From NCBI RefSeq assembly GCF_040954835.1, contig NC_090723.1, forward strand, positions 3,854,001 through 3,918,000: 64,000 nucleotides of DNA, given 5' to 3'. A program made the translations under genes and the position numbers. Below, piece by piece: positions 1 through 12,764 of the stretch (position 1 is its first letter; each line of letters begins with the position of its first letter). Below the pieces are notes generated by a model. The model was not told the origin of the DNA, searched no databases, and saw only the letters and a program-made list of their open reading frames with translations. This DNA comes from Lepisosteus oculatus. Taxonomy: Eukaryota; Chordata; Actinopteri; Semionotiformes; Lepisosteidae.

Positions 1-1275
1 CAAAGAATGGCCCTGTTTTTTAAGGTCTGGTGGCCATTGTTACGTAGTCTTGATTATTATCAATTCGGTATTTGACTCACACCATTGTTGTGGCACTGAA
101 AGAATCCTCAGTTTGCTGCATCATTAGGTTCTGTAGCCCCATGTGTTACACAAGATATCTTTTAAACTTTTTGAGTTGAGCTACTTCAACTTATTGATTG
201 TTGAAATGCTGAAAGCCACGTCACAGATAAAGCTCTAATAACTTAGTTTTAAATTATGCACGGAAAACCAAAAAAAAGTGACCTGTTACTGAGTAATTTG
301 TATGGGGCAGTGATTATGAAACATAAGGAGATGTTAATATCTAGCACAGCCTTGAGCTGTGAAATGAAACTAGGCTCACCTACAGGTTTACGAGTTGTTG
401 TACAGATTCTCAGGTGTGCAAGGAAACCATGTCTCTCTCGAAGCAAGAAGAGTATGCTATAGTTGCCTCATCTCCCTTCGAGCAGGTTGTCTGTTAAGTG
501 ATCTGGGCATTAGTAAAGTTAAACGAATAGCTCAGTCATTACTCTGAATTCACAAAACCACACATGTGGGATCTTGTTCAATGGTTTGAATATGATACAA
601 ATAATCCTAATAAAAAATAGACCACCTGTTAAGCTCTTTGTTTTTTACAAATCACTGTATAGTCTTTAAAAATTAGAAGGAAAATGGGTTTCCTATACAA
701 GTGCAAAAAGGTCCTATTAGAGCATATAAAGAAATGGAATCCAATTCATTTACTCCCCATTCCTGTCCAGTGTGCTGAAATATGAGACTCATAAAGTCCA
801 TTTTCTGCTTACTAAAAGGCATGTCTAAAGAATTTTTGTATCTTCAACCTTGGATGCTCTAAGAGGGACACTTATTGGTGTAAACGGCTAGACAGTTGTA
901 TTTCATTGACAAAAAAACACCAAACCTGTATATAAATAACACAACTCAAGAATCCTCTTCTTCCTGGCCATTTACTACTTTAGATTTAATTTGTCAACTA
1001 TAATGTAGCCATAGTGAAAGAAAAACAGTGATATTTTTTATCTGTAAATCATTATAAATATATAAACATTTAACTAGGCAGATTAATTTACCCTTTTTCG
1101 AATGTGAAGCTTTAAGTTTAAAAAAAATCTGTAAACATTGACATGCAAAAACAAAGATCTACATATGTATTTTTTTTCTTGAACTTTCCCTTTGGTTTTT
1201 AGTTTTGTTTTTTTTTAACCATCTTGTAACTCATCTGAGAAATGCACTATAATAAAGAGATCTCTATTACAATCA
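1..1275 (+). other. Probable 3' UTR end of an upstream plus-strand gene
   Basis: The stretch is AT-rich with many A and T runs and has no open frame that looks like a protein. It ends in a canonical AATAAA followed by T- and GT-rich DNA, as expected at the end of a long vertebrate 3' UTR. Human synteny (ERBB2 upstream of GRB7 on the same strand) suggests erbb2 as owner, but no ERBB2 coding sequence is visible, so the owner is inferred only. It could also be plain intergenic DNA. Confidence 0.35.
1251..1256 (+). promoter_or_regulatory. Poly(A) signal AATAAA
   Basis: A canonical hexamer is followed 10-60 bases later by T- and GT-rich sequence that could act as the downstream element. A mobile-element relic starts about 120 bases further on, which fits a transcript ending here. 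Confidence 0.4.
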
Positions 1276-1379
1276 GTTGTATCATTCAAGTCATTTAGCT
1301 TTGTATTTCTTGCTAGCGAGCTAGCAGTTTCACAGGGAGCCAGTCTGGATCCTGTAGGATGGGGCTTTCATGTGGGAGG

Positions 1380-1645
1380 TGTGGTGGCACTGGTCAGCAT
1401 CGGTGCCTTGAAGCCCTGGGTTCAGTTCCAGACCTGGGGAGCCGTCTGTGCGGAATTTGTTCTCTCCGTGTGCGTGTGTTTCCTCACAGTCCAGAGCTCT
1501 GACATGAGTGTGTGCGTGTGCCCTGTGGTGGGTTGGTGTGCCATCCTGCTGCTTGCCGGGATAGGCTCTGGCACCACCAAACCCCACAGCCCTGAATCGG
1601 AAGAAGTGGGAGAAGATGGATATTTGGGAATTATATGTGAATGCA
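1380..1645 (+). mobile_element. tRNA-derived SINE relic (fish type)
   Basis: A Pol III A-box-like stretch (TGGCACTGGTCAG, 1384-1396) is followed by a B-box-like GGTTCAGTTCC (1419-1429), one base off consensus. The body then carries the phrases typical of the common fish element: a CACAGTCCAGAG stretch, GCCGGGATAGGCTCTGGC and, at the end, CCTGAATCGGAAGAAG before GATGGAT. It is clearly diverged. The open frames on both strands here are chance frames inside the element. Family assignment is from memory of such repeats, not from a search. Confidence 0.65.
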
Positions 1646-3580
1646 GATTAATTTGAGTGATCACATGGGTCACAAATTTCTGGATATAGTGAAGCCTTAA
1701 GTAGTTTTCTAAGTGCCCCGCCCCCCCCACAACAAAGTTTTGTCCCTTATTTCATCCAAGAAATGCTTCGATACTGAGAGGCTGACACGAGAGTCTGAAT
1801 GCAACAATGCTGTGCAGATACAAAAAAAAAACCACTCCAGTGATGCTCATAACGTGTGTCAAGGGGATTTCTTTAGAAACCCGTAAAAAAAGATGCAGTT
1901 TTAATTAACGCAAGGACGACGGGGGCGTACCCTGTTTGAATGAAGACCAGCCGGTTTCTACAGGCATCGTTGAAGGCAACCTGTAAGAAACACATCAGGA
2001 TCTGGAAGACCGGTTTACAGCACCGCGCCAGGGCCGTCACCTCAATGCCTGACCACACAGGACCGCACTGTCGGGAGATCTGGAGTCTGCACTGAGACCG
2101 CACCTGTGCAGGAAGAGCAGCAGTGTCAGCCTACAGGCTGGTCAGGTATATCGGCTGCCAGGACGGTGTTCATTAATTCTGTAACGTCTTCATGGGGATA
2201 GCGTGACGTGTTAGATTGAAAACCCGTAACTTAAAAAAATAATAATTCTGGTCGTATTTCCTGTGATTTTGTTCGATATCTAAATTATTTTATTTCTGTT
2301 TCTTAAATCCATTAGTCCAGAATTGACTTTATTTTGTGCGTTTATAGAATTAAAAAAAAAACTATCTCGGAAATTCAGCTAATACTATCGACCTTGGCGT
2401 TTTGTCAGATCCCTGAATGATGCCCCCCGTTGTTAAGAGCACAGCCCCCGGGACGTGTCTGTAGCTTTGTCTCCCTCTACTGGAATTTCTTTGATCGGTA
2501 TTTCACCAGGTCAAGGTTTGAGCTTTGAGGTTTGGTCAAATTGATCTATCAAGCGCGTCTGCCTGGTGTAACTCGCGCTTCGTGTCGCGAGTTCAGCGTC
2601 GCCTCCTGCTCTAGAACCTGAATTACACGAGCGATTCGGTCTCTGTTGACCGAGACATTTAAAAAAATATATATATTTGTCGTTTCTCGCTCGCTAATAT
2701 AAAAAAAACGCTAGGCAGCGATGCTGTCGGCTGTCTAATAAACGGATCATGGACATTTCAGGAAAATCGAGAGATTTCGACAGCAATCGACAGTCTTTGT
2801 GACTGCATAATCATATAAGATAAGACATTAACAGAGCCTTTGATGTTACTGACAAAGTCTTCAAACGGCGGAACTCGAGTGCAGTAGCGCGCAGTGAAAA
2901 CCTGCCACACCTGAGGAGACCTGTGGGCTCCTCTGGGGCCCATCGTGACCCTGACACGCATCGTCTTTTTAAACGTAGACATTTGATCACTGATTTTAAT
3001 GTCACTGGCTGTTTACTCAGAATCCCACTACATTTTAAAGTGCACTGCTTTCAGTTTACAATTTGGAACTTAAGTAGCCCTGGATAAAAAAACAACAACA
3101 ACAGTATTCATATTACAGGCTCTCACTGGACGAAAATTACGGGATGTCCTGTCTGCTCTCCTGTTGCCGACTGCAGTTTTGGGAGCTGTTAATCAGCCTC
3201 ATCTAGAGACAGTGATCAGTCCTTGTGGATACCAGTGTAGGACAACGTTTTCCTGCGTTACCGAGCACGTAAAAAAACTGGTTCCGGAAGCGTTCCTGCA
3301 TCGACAGAATGCCTTTAGGAGTATTCCTTCTACACTCAATAACCAGAAAGTCATGTAGACCTTCATTCATGGAGTTACCGAGTGCATGTTATGCTCTAAG
3401 AATGATCAATGACGAGATCGCTGTGGTTTGTGAGACAGCAATCTCTTCTGCACCGTGTCGTGAGACTATTTTCCTTTACAATAAATCGTTGGCTTCCAAA
3501 TTAAAACGATGACACTACCTTATTGAAAGGAGTTATTTAATATATATATTTTAAAAGGCTTCAGCTGCGGAATCGTGCAT
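1646..3580. other. Stretch without a recognised gene
   Basis: No exon with convincing splice sites and a familiar protein is visible. CpG density rises from about 2400 onward (for example 2560-2640 and 2860-2950), leading into the CpG-rich block that follows. Minus-strand frames at 2758-3005 match nothing I know. I looked here for minus-strand mien1, the human neighbour of GRB7, and did not find it. Confidence 0.5.
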
Positions 3581-3589
3581 TAAATAAAT

Positions 3590-4280
3590 CTTGCTGTCTC
3601 CTGACTCGGGGAGTTCGCGGTTTGCGGGACAGACAATTTCCTCTGCAGGAGTGCAGTTCGTCTGTTTTCATCCCGGGCGCAGTTAAACGTTCACGTTGTA
3701 ATACGAATCACAATCGCGTCCTGACCCGAGAGTACCTGCCGCACACCTCATGTTACTGAGATACCGTCTGCAGCTGACGGGTAAATCACAGTAAAATGGG
3801 AGCTCTTAATTAGAAGAGTTAGTGCGCCACAGGGACGCGCTGTCTTTTCTTTTTTTTTTAAGAAAAGCGACTCCCAGGGTTGAGAATTGACTAGAAAAAA
3901 CCGTCTTGGTCAAACTTCCGGAGTGGAGTGGAAGTGTGCCCATGAACCCGCACGGATGATAGCACCCTCCCCACATCACGACCCGCTTACGGGCGGCCGC
4001 CGGGGCCGGGACGGGGTCCGGTGCCGAGAGCGCGCACCCCCACCTGTCCTCGCGGGGGGGGGGCGCGCGCGCGCAGTGGCCCAGCTCACCTTGCAGGTGA
4101 GCTCAAATCCGGGGCTCCTCCCGCCAGGGCCGGAGCGCCCTTGAGCGGTGACGACAGCGGGAGAGGCCGTGTGAGCGACAGGCGGTTGTTGAGTGAGGAA
4201 CAGGATCTCCCGGTTGTAGGTAATTATTATTTCCACCGTCTGCTCCGGCAGCCTTTCTCACGTTTTTCCACGGGGTAAGT
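3590..4280 (+). promoter_or_regulatory. CpG-rich block, probable grb7 promoter region
   Basis: This is the densest CpG stretch upstream of the grb7 coding exons. Near 3990-4070 it includes a NotI-type GCGGCCGC and runs of GCGCGC. No TATA box is obvious. It ends in a perfect GTAAGT donor at 4275 on the same strand as grb7. A non-coding first exon followed by a long first intron is normal for the GRB7/10/14 family. Linking it to grb7 is inference from position and strand. Confidence 0.5.
4130..4274 (+). other. grb7: Candidate non-coding first exon of grb7
   Basis: The sequence leaves the CpG block and ends at CACGGG followed by GTAAGT, a very strong donor. It would splice to the acceptor at 12567-12568, just upstream of the grb7 start codon, giving a first intron of about 8.3 kb. 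The 5' boundary is arbitrary because no start site can be read from sequence. RNA-seq reads joining 4274 to 12569 would prove it. Confidence 0.4.
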
Positions 4281-4996
4281 TCAAGTTCTTGAAAGCGGAG
4301 GGAACAAACGTGCGTCATGTATGTTGTTTCTCGGTTCTGTTTTCTAGGACGTTACGGGAGTTCGTCAGCTGCTGCTAGGCTGTGTTTGAGCTTTAAATGG
4401 GACAGTAAGATGCTGTTAGCTGACGAGAGAGCGTATCTCCTTTCTTCCTTGTAGGAGACAATGAGAACTTGAGATGGCGTACTATCCTATCCGTTTTTTT
4501 TACTCGCGTCTTGGCTTCAAATTAGCTGTTTTCTTCTCGTTTCTGTGTCATTTTGACTGCGGGCTTCTGTGGTGATCTGCTGTCTTTTAAATCCTTGGTT
4601 ACAATGACTCAGGGCTGCACCGACCGGTCAAGTGTTAGATTCGAAGTGCTCCACACAGGGATAAACTCGTATTTTAATCCTTAGAGTTGTGGACGTTTTT
4701 TTTCTCTCTCCTTTAATCTGTGTTTTTGGAGCCTTCATGCTGTTTCCTTAGCGGTAGCTTGTCGATGTACGGAGAAGAGATGCACGCTGTGAAAGCATGC
4801 CTCTACAGATTCAAACTCTTGATGCAAAAAAAAAATCCTTGATCAGAGTAGAACAGACAAGTTTAGGTAGGGGTGTACCTCTTTGTCAAAGTTTAATTGC
4901 AGTGTTTTAAAGTGATTTGAGAGGCCCGTCTATTGGAAAAGTTAAATAAAAATTCCAACTGTTTGATGGCTTTTGAATTTGAAATCCACTTAAAGC

Positions 4997-5006
4997 TATA
5001 AAAAGG
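4997..5006 (+). promoter_or_regulatory. TATA-like box, possible alternative promoter
   Basis: TATAAAAAGG is followed about 240 bases later by a donor-like AAAG/GTAAGA (donor GT near 5244). The stretch between is purine-rich and could be a short non-coding exon. This is weak: such boxes occur by chance, and no other promoter elements were recognised. Confidence 0.15.
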
Positions 5007-6748
5007 TGGAAACCAATCCAGAAGGAGGTTTTTTACCCGGTTGCTTGCATGTTCGTGTGCCTGAAGAGACGAGCTTGTGGAACCTACCAGAAGTGAGCTG
5101 TTCTGAAAGCAGAAAGGGACAGAAAGATTAAGAACAGGCCATCCGTGAGCAGCGAGTGGGAGAACTCTGGGGAGGAAGCACGCAGAAGTGATTAGATGCC
5201 AGCCGTTGGTGGCTGCGCACTTGAAGCGATTAAGGGCGTAAAGGTAAGAGGCAAAGCGAAACGTTGTGAAGCAGAGAACAGATGTCTTCTGCTGAAAGCA
5301 TGGTGGGGTTCCTGAGCAAGCTGCCCATCCTTCTTGCTCGAGGGAACACCCTGGCCTGCTCGGAGAAGCAGATGGATGAAATCACGGTGTCACTCTCCTG
5401 CTCGCAGCTGTCCTTGCTGGATGGGCAGAAGGGCCTCATCGCTGTAACGTTTCTTTTCTTCCTGCAAGAGGAAGGCCGCTCCGTAACGCACGGTGAGCGG
5501 GCCGTCTTCACGCGGTTGTGCTTGCAGGCGCCTAAGGGAACGTCGAATGTTAAAACGTCCTGCATAAACGGGACATTGCTTCAAGTGCTGCCTTCACCTG
5601 CCCCCAGAGGGGTCCCCGTTCAGTCCTGCCTTGAGCAGCGAGGTTGTGCCCTTTGTGTTCGGCGCTGCTTTCGAGGTGCAGGCTGAGGGGGGGGCGAGCT
5701 TTCATCCCGGTCCGTGGCGCGCGCCGAAGCTGTCGACACAGGTGTGTGTTTTTGATCCCCAAGGAAGGCACGTGCCGGAGTGCCAAGATGAAGGCCCAGA
5801 GCTCGCAGCTGTCCAAGGAACGGATGCTTCCCGAGTCCTTGGCCTTGAAAATGTGCTCTTCTTTCAGGTTTCTTCAAAGGAAACTTTGAACTTTAACTGT
5901 CCTGAAGCACAAGTGCAGTTTACGTTGTTTTTTTTTTTTTTTAAACGAAGACACCGTGCATAAGTCTTGGGATTTTGTCTGCTCCCACGAAATAGGTCAG
6001 AGGCCCAGTCTGATTTCTTCAGGTTCCTGTGCTGTGGAAGGTGTCTTCAGTTAGTGTACAGCTGATTTCTCATCTGGTCAATGGTTGTCTGATCTCCCAG
6101 CTCTCTGTCTAGCTCCTCTCGCATTGCGTGAGTGACATGGGGGGCAGTCGATGTGTCAGTGGGCCGAGGCGCTAGGCCAGCCAGCCGGGCTGCTCTCTCT
6201 CTCGCTCGCCCGACTCTTCCTGCTGCTGCATGCTGCATGCTCGTCCATTTTCTGAACGTTGTGCTCTCCATCCTCATTCTGCAGCCCACTTGCATCTGAA
6301 AACGAGTGCGTACAGCTGCACATTGTAAATCTGTATTCAAATCCATACTTTTTAGATCTGACTGTTCTCATCATTGTGCTTTAAAACCAGATCAGGAGAA
6401 ACTATGTTACACAAATTGTTGTGTGAGTTGGGAATGAACTACCCAGACGTGTTGATACTGATACTCTGGCTTCTTTTAAGAGCCAATTGGTAGAGTGCCT
6501 CAGATCAGCTATTCGCAGCCATATGATTTTGATAGGGAAGATGGACCCCTCTCATTTGTAACCTAACTTATGTTCTTACAGAGGGCCGTAACAGGTTGAC
6601 CACTTTGAGTGGAATCTGGCAAGGACATTTCTGGACCTTCTAAGGACAGGATAACCAGAAGACATGAGAATCTCTTCACCCCAAGTCTGAAAATTGTTAA
6701 TATTCTCTGACTATATTAGAAGTGGATCTGTTAGTCTGAATCTTTGAA

Positions 6749-7010
6749 TATAAGATAAGATCACTTTATTGGCCATATACAATTTATTGAAGTAGGAATT
6801 GGTCTTTTTTTGCCCCAACTTGCTCTCCATGAGACACACAGACAAAGAGAAGCTTGGGGTCAGAGTGCAGGGTCAGCCGTTTATACGGCGCCCCTGGAGC
6901 AGTTGGGCCCCTGAGCAAGGCCCTTAACCCCAACGGAGTAGGATTCCTCTGCTGGTTGCAGGGTTCGTACCGGCAACCTTCCAGCCACAGGTGCAGATCC
7001 TTAGCCCCAG
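6749..7010. mobile_element. Interspersed fish repeat fragment
   Basis: The element opens with TAAGATCACTTTATTGGCC and continues through CTCCATGAGACACACAGAC, GCGCCCCTGGAGCAGTTGGG, AAGGCCCTTAACCCCAAC and GGGTTCGTACCGGCAACC to CAGATCCTTAGCC. These phrases recur in many fish genomes in this order, so this is a diverged copy of a short non-coding element. Frames across it (6784-7302 minus, 6854-7189 plus) are not genes. Class and family cannot be named without a repeat library. Confidence 0.6.
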
Positions 7011-10000
7011 AACATACAGTAGCATTATTTGCAGATAAACCTGAAACCAAATTTGGGGTACATGTTGAGAGGGGTTTCTTGAGAAGGGGTCCCCCAGCCA
7101 GGAAATGTTGCCCACCCCTGTCCTTGAGGTTGTGTGGAGGGAGTGTTTTCTGCATGAGGCAGGCTGGGAGTTTCAGCGAGGCGTGCTGATAGTGAGTCAG
7201 TGGCCAGGGGTGAGTGAGAGTGCATTGTCTTAGTCTAAGCCATGTTTCATGTCCACACAAAGAGCAGGTTGTACAGCAACAGCTGCTGTCGATTCCACAC
7301 AACTGAGCTCATCGCACGTACTGATGACGGCAAACAGAAATGACTAAAAAAACACCTCTGCTGTTGCAAAACTATTATTTCCCTTAAGTCAACCTTGCAC
7401 CTGAAGTGTAAATACAATATTAAATTACTGATGCCAGTAATTACCAGTAAATTATTCTTACTCACTTCAGTGACTGGAAAGAATGCTCTTTGTCACAGTA
7501 ATTATTAAGTTTCAGTTACTGAACAAATAAAGTTAAGCAGTCTTAAAACAAAAAAACAAGCTTCTGTAATCTTGGTGTCTCCTGGTGATTTCTCAGTGTT
7601 AACTGGGGTAACAAGCTGCTACACTAGCAGGAAATTCCCTAAGGCAAATTAAAGTATTCCAGCAGTAGAAATCTATTGTCATCATATCGTGCGTGAATTT
7701 ATACTCTTGTGTGGGGGTGGTTTTTGGGGGCCTGCTGTGTTTGCTGAAAATTCCAGAGTGTAACATGGAAAGCATTTTTTGCTGTTTTATGACTGAGAAA
7801 ACAAATTACCCTTTTTGGAAGATCCTGCAACACTTCGTTGTTCTTTTTATTTTTAAAGAAAGTTAATTAGTTAAGAGTGGTTGAGGTTTTGATATATGTC
7901 TGCGGAAGAGTAAATTCGTTGCAGTCTGTAATAAGTTGGGGGGGGGAACCCAGTTTCTTCAGTCCACTTTAGGTTAGTGCAGTTGTGATGGTCCCCCTGC
8001 AGAGTGCAGCAAAGGGTGATGAGGCTGTATTGCTGGACTGTGCAGAGAGATGTGCCTGAAGGCAGCTGTCCAGCAGAAACCACGACCAGTGCCACTAGAC
8101 ACTTTAACACTCGTTGTCGGTAAATGCACTTTTATACTTACAAAAACCTCTCTTTGTGCTCCGAGGCTACGGCTGCTGGTTCTGCTTGCCAGTGACAGGG
8201 CAGAGGAGGAGATGTTGTGCCTTTGCCTTGTCCGTATTGCTCCAGCCCCTGCTTTTGTAGTTTACTCCTCAAAGCACTCTGAACACGGACCACCCTGCAG
8301 CCCTGCACCAGAAGCATGAGGGAGCTTAGCGCTGGCAATGCGTGGATCACATTTGTGGAATAAAAATAGCGTATGAATAACGTCAGCACAAGTGTTAAGA
8401 CCATCAAGTTCAGGCAGAGCATGGAGAAGACTGGGGGGGTCTGTGCACGTGGTGCTATAAAGAGCAGACAAAGGTCACTCAACCTTCCATGTTGTGCTGT
8501 GAGGCATGGGGAGAAATCGCTCTGAACCCCCCCCTGGCACTGCGAGGCCTGGTGAAATCGAGGTAACCTGAGGACAGGGGTGAAAGCTGAAACTGGTGCT
8601 GTTGTCATCATTGCGCTCATGACACATTAACAATAACAGGCTGGTGTATCTCGGGAAGCGGGGCAGAATTAAAAATAGATGCCATTTGCTCCTAGTATCT
8701 ATTTGTTCCCGAAAGCACGTGGTGTTCCGGCAGCGGAGTCTAGAGAAAAGCAGCTCGTGCCAGTGCAGCGCAGCAGACCTGTCCAGACTGTGACGAGCAA
8801 CATGCCCTACAGTTTCTGCTGCAACAAGGTGCCGGGCGCTTCAGGGCAGTTCTCTCAACGCCTCCTTTTTTTATAATGGACCGGCAAGGTGAATGTCGGG
8901 CTCCAGAGTGAAAACTGCAGAAAAGGTAGGATGACTCCAATGTTTAGAGCTCGGTCTTCCTTAGTGTATGGTGACAAGTTCTATACTTTCATTTATGCAT
9001 ACATGTTGCAATAGCATTCAAGAGTAAAACAGCGTAGTGCCTTATTCATTAACATTAAGGAGCTTACTCTTTTTGAGTAAGAACTGCAAGGGAGACATGT
9101 TTAATGTTGTTCTGCCCTTGCAAAGCTGTGCTGTGACCTGTTGATTCTCCACTGTGACACTGCTCAGGTGAGCCGTCTTGGTAGTGCTGCGTCTGTTGTT
9201 TTCAGTGGTGTGGCCTGGCTGTGGTACAAGACTTCTTAGATGGGCAGGAAAAACTCAGACGAGTTGCAGGCTACAGGTGTCCAAAGAACCTTGCGACCAT
9301 CTGCAAGAAGCCTTTGGATTTCTGAATGGTTTGAGAAGGGAGAGAGATGATGATCCTGCTGGTCAGTGAGCCAAAAGGTGTGTTTTTGTTGGGCATCTGA
9401 CCAATCGCCTTACTCATCTAGCTGTCCTGTCACTCAAAAGGTCAGTCGGTCACTTCACGTGAATCACTGAGTGCCGATAATCCTTGATTTGCTGTGTCAC
9501 TGCTGCCTGTGGTTCAGGCTGCTTTCTGAACCCTACACGTTTCACAGAAGACCCCTTAAAAGCAGAGCTTCCCTGAGACTCTGCCTCCCTTGCGTACTTG
9601 CCTAGTTTTCTTACTCGGCAGTGTCCCCTTCTATACAGCATCACCATCGCTTCGTCTTTCCCACGCTTTTAAAAAGTTGTGTGTTTGGGATCTAGAATGT
9701 GTCATGGGTGCTGCTGATAAAGATTCCCTGCAGAGTTTTTGGTGCAGGTTAAAGGGGAGCTGCAAAGCTCTTTTCATATCTGGGGGTTAGAAAGAATCAG
9801 CATTGAGTACATTTCAAACCACAATAAAACTAAAATGTACACAGTGACTTGTAAAACCTCCACTTTACATCCCAAAACAGATGAAAGTCCCAGGTATGTG
9901 CAGCGCCATGTTCTGTGATTCAGAACGAAGTTGTAGACAACCAGGCTTGTGAATACATCTCTTTTAATCCAGCAGAAGTATTGTTTTCTATTTCATCATG

Positions 10001-12568
10001 GTTTTGCCTAAAAATACTACTTGGTTGTTAACCCTGCATGCAGATCACGTTGGAAGATTCTTGTGGTGAAATGCCTGCTGTTTTATTCTCTCGTACGTCA
10101 CGTTAGTCGTTATGATTCAGCCCTGCCTGCCCGTGTCGCTGGTCGAGGGAACTCGAATGCGATCTTGCGACTTGGCGACTTGCAGTACTTTCACAAAATT
10201 CCCGATAATAGGCTTAATTTGAAATTTGTAGGTTTTACTATAACGTCAATGAATTTAGTTTAAAGCAATGTAATAACCAGTCTGAGCAGCTGGGCCTGTG
10301 GTTTCTCTCTAAGTGTTATTTGCACAAGTTTCTAATAGTGGGTGACAGATCAGCCCGTTTCATGGAACCGAGTGGCTGCAGAGAAACGTCACCACATATA
10401 GTTCAGGGTAGCGAACAGCTAAGGCAGTGACTGTCGAAGCCCCCCCCTCGTCTTCGGTCCCTGCCGATAGATGAGGGCGGTTGTTAGCTTTTCTTTCTCC
10501 TGTAAACTGCACGTTGGGGAGACCTTGGTACGCTCAGGCCGCAAGGTTTCGCAAGTCGCCCCGTGCGGCTCATACCTTCTCAAACACGAGCCTGTATAAA
10601 AAACAGGCTTGGTCCCCAGCAGTGTTAGCACAGTCTGGAACGAACAATGGCTCTTTGTGGAGACAGGAAGCATAATACTCTTCTCGGCTACCCTGCTCCA
10701 GTTCCAGGAACTTGTCATCCAAGCATTACAGCAATTGCCTCACGTTAGCTTACCTAATCTAGGCAATTTGTTTTGTTTCAAGACCATGCAAACTGCTCAC
10801 ATTCTTTGTCTAGCGCAACGGCACGTTGTTTCCTGTGCAGTAACACTGGGGGATAGTTGAGGCTACACAACCTATCCCAGCTGGAAGGGGCTAGAGGCAC
10901 TGCCCAGTGCAGCAGGTGAATAAAAAAGGCCTTGTAAATTGTATGTGCACTGTTTTTAGGTAGCTTGCCAGCATAGGATACCTCTTGTTTTCTCTGCCTC
11001 CCAAGTGCTTTAATGCTTCTCTGAGAGAAATTGGGAGGGCGACTGCATTTGCACAGCAAGAACAGCAATCGGCCCACTTGAAAAGGCACAAAAGGAACGT
11101 AAGTGCTTTCATTAACTGGCTCACACAAAAGATTGAGGCATGCACTGCAGCACGTGCCGATCCAAGAAACAGCTGGACACATGCACACCCACACGTAGCT
11201 ACAACACGCGCTGACAAACAGAAGTGTGCAGAGAGAGAGAGAGACCTTCACCCAAACAACCACTCTTATTGTATCTCTGAAGGAGTTCACTGCCAACAAG
11301 AGGATAGATGTGCATGAAGTTATGTTGTTGTTGCTCCCAGTCTTGGGATCTTGAGCTAATCTGCCATAACATCATAACAACCACTATGCAAGAATAGTGT
11401 CAAGTAGGTAGAACTGCGCAAACTATTTATTGCACATAATTAGTGAATAACTCCGAGCCAGGGTGCCAATATGTCTAGAGCTGTAACCTGGAGTGTCGAG
11501 TCATATCACATATATCTAGTTTGCTCTTAATGGAAAACTGTACACAGAAAGGACAAATTTAGTTTTGCAACACTTTTCTTTAATGTCTAGGAACCAATGC
11601 TACAGTATGTCTGTAGAAAGGGTACTTTGTACCTGCATTAAGGAAGGAACAGAAGTTCTTTTCAGGACTGACCATGTTTTTGTTGGTTGGTGTGAAGGTG
11701 AATCTTATTCTGCTTATCAATGAGGTATCGCCAATTAACTGAGTTTTCATCCTGTTAATATGGAATAAAGTGCAGGTATTAACTTCAGCCCACACAATCA
11801 CAACCCCTTGTTGACACACAGATGTTCCCCTGCAGACATATGACAATTGCATGACAGGCTTGTGCGCAGAAACACGCACACACAAACATGATAGGCTGAA
11901 AAACTGGTTTTGTTATTTTATTATTGTGCTTTTATAAGTGCAAGAGGGCAGGCTCGTTCCTGGGTAGCTAAATGTAGAAAATCCTCAGTCGATCTTGTGC
12001 TGCTGCTGCTGTTGCAGGTTTGTGATGAGTGCAAGATGTTTGTCATGAGCAGCCATCTGAAGGATACTCCCAGTGATGTGCTGCAAGAGTGCAGACGTCT
12101 ATGTAGTCTTTCTTCTTTGAATGTTTAACGCTGCACATGGGTAAATAATAAATTAGGTTTTCAGGTTGAATTTGAAAGCACTGCTGGAGTCCTAAGCAGG
12201 GAGTGTTGCACTGTCTTGGTGCATGAGCAGTGTGTGTCAGAAGGTCATGTCATCCTACTAGAAGCCTAGACAGTGTCGTATTCCCCTGTGGCAGGAGACC
12301 CAGCCTTTTCACTGTCTAGGGAGCTATGTGACTGAGCCTGCGAGCAACAGTGATCAGATATGGAGAGTGGCAGAACAGAGGCACACCGGACATGAATATT
12401 GTCCATGGTCTTCTCTGCCTCTACAGTAGTAGCTGTGGAAAGCTCCTCAATAAGCGCAGCTCAGGGTGGTAAATTGTAAGAGTAGATCAGTAACTAAGCC
12501 TGGCTGTGATCCACAAGTGTAAAAATGAACCTGCCCAAATGTCTTGGGGGTTTTGCTATCGCCCACAG

Positions 12569-12764
12569 AGGATGCTATGGAGAACGAGGGGCCACCACGA
12601 GGAGTCTGCAAGGAGATGGACAGACAGGGGGATGATGGGATGAATGGACAGGAGGCTCACCCCAGTGGTGCTCTGAGCCCCGAGACAGACGACTTTCCCA
12701 GCCCCAAGACCACCAATCCCCCCACTGTGAAACGCTCTCAGCCACTCGGAATAAGTAACGGCAG
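12569..12764 (+). CDS. grb7: grb7 coding exon 1 (start codon exon)
   Basis: The acceptor is GCCCACAG and translation starts at 12577 in the context GCTATGG. It encodes about 63 residues of acidic, Ser/Pro-containing N-terminus ending [12 protein letters not shown], with KRSQPL as in mammalian GRB7. The donor is CAG/GTACTA and the exon leaves two bases (AG) that complete an Arg codon with exon 2. An overlapping out-of-frame ATG lies five bases upstream of the start. Confidence 0.93.

Larger units (their letters stand above)
4275..12568 (+). other. Probable first intron or upstream region of grb7
   Basis: There is no convincing coding exon in these 8.3 kb. Frames around 5230-5960, 6784-7302, 8138-8620 and 10778-11299 have no familiar domain and are best read as chance frames. 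Contents worth noting are a TATA-like box at 4997, an interspersed repeat at 6749-7010, and mildly GC-rich patches at 5270-5860 and 6090-6250. Confidence 0.5.

Noticed and set aside
1384..1429. tRNA gene candidate
   Set aside because: A- and B-box-like sequences exist, but no cloverleaf with an anticodon arm can be formed and the sequence continues into a SINE body.
10778..11299. 173-codon minus-strand frame upstream of grb7
   Set aside because: Cys- and Leu-rich chance frame overlapping two others, with no start context, splice support or known motif.
1..12500. mien1 and erbb2 coding exons expected from human synteny
   Set aside because: I looked for the conserved MIEN1 core and CAAX end on the minus strand and for the ERBB2 C-terminus on the plus strand and saw neither.
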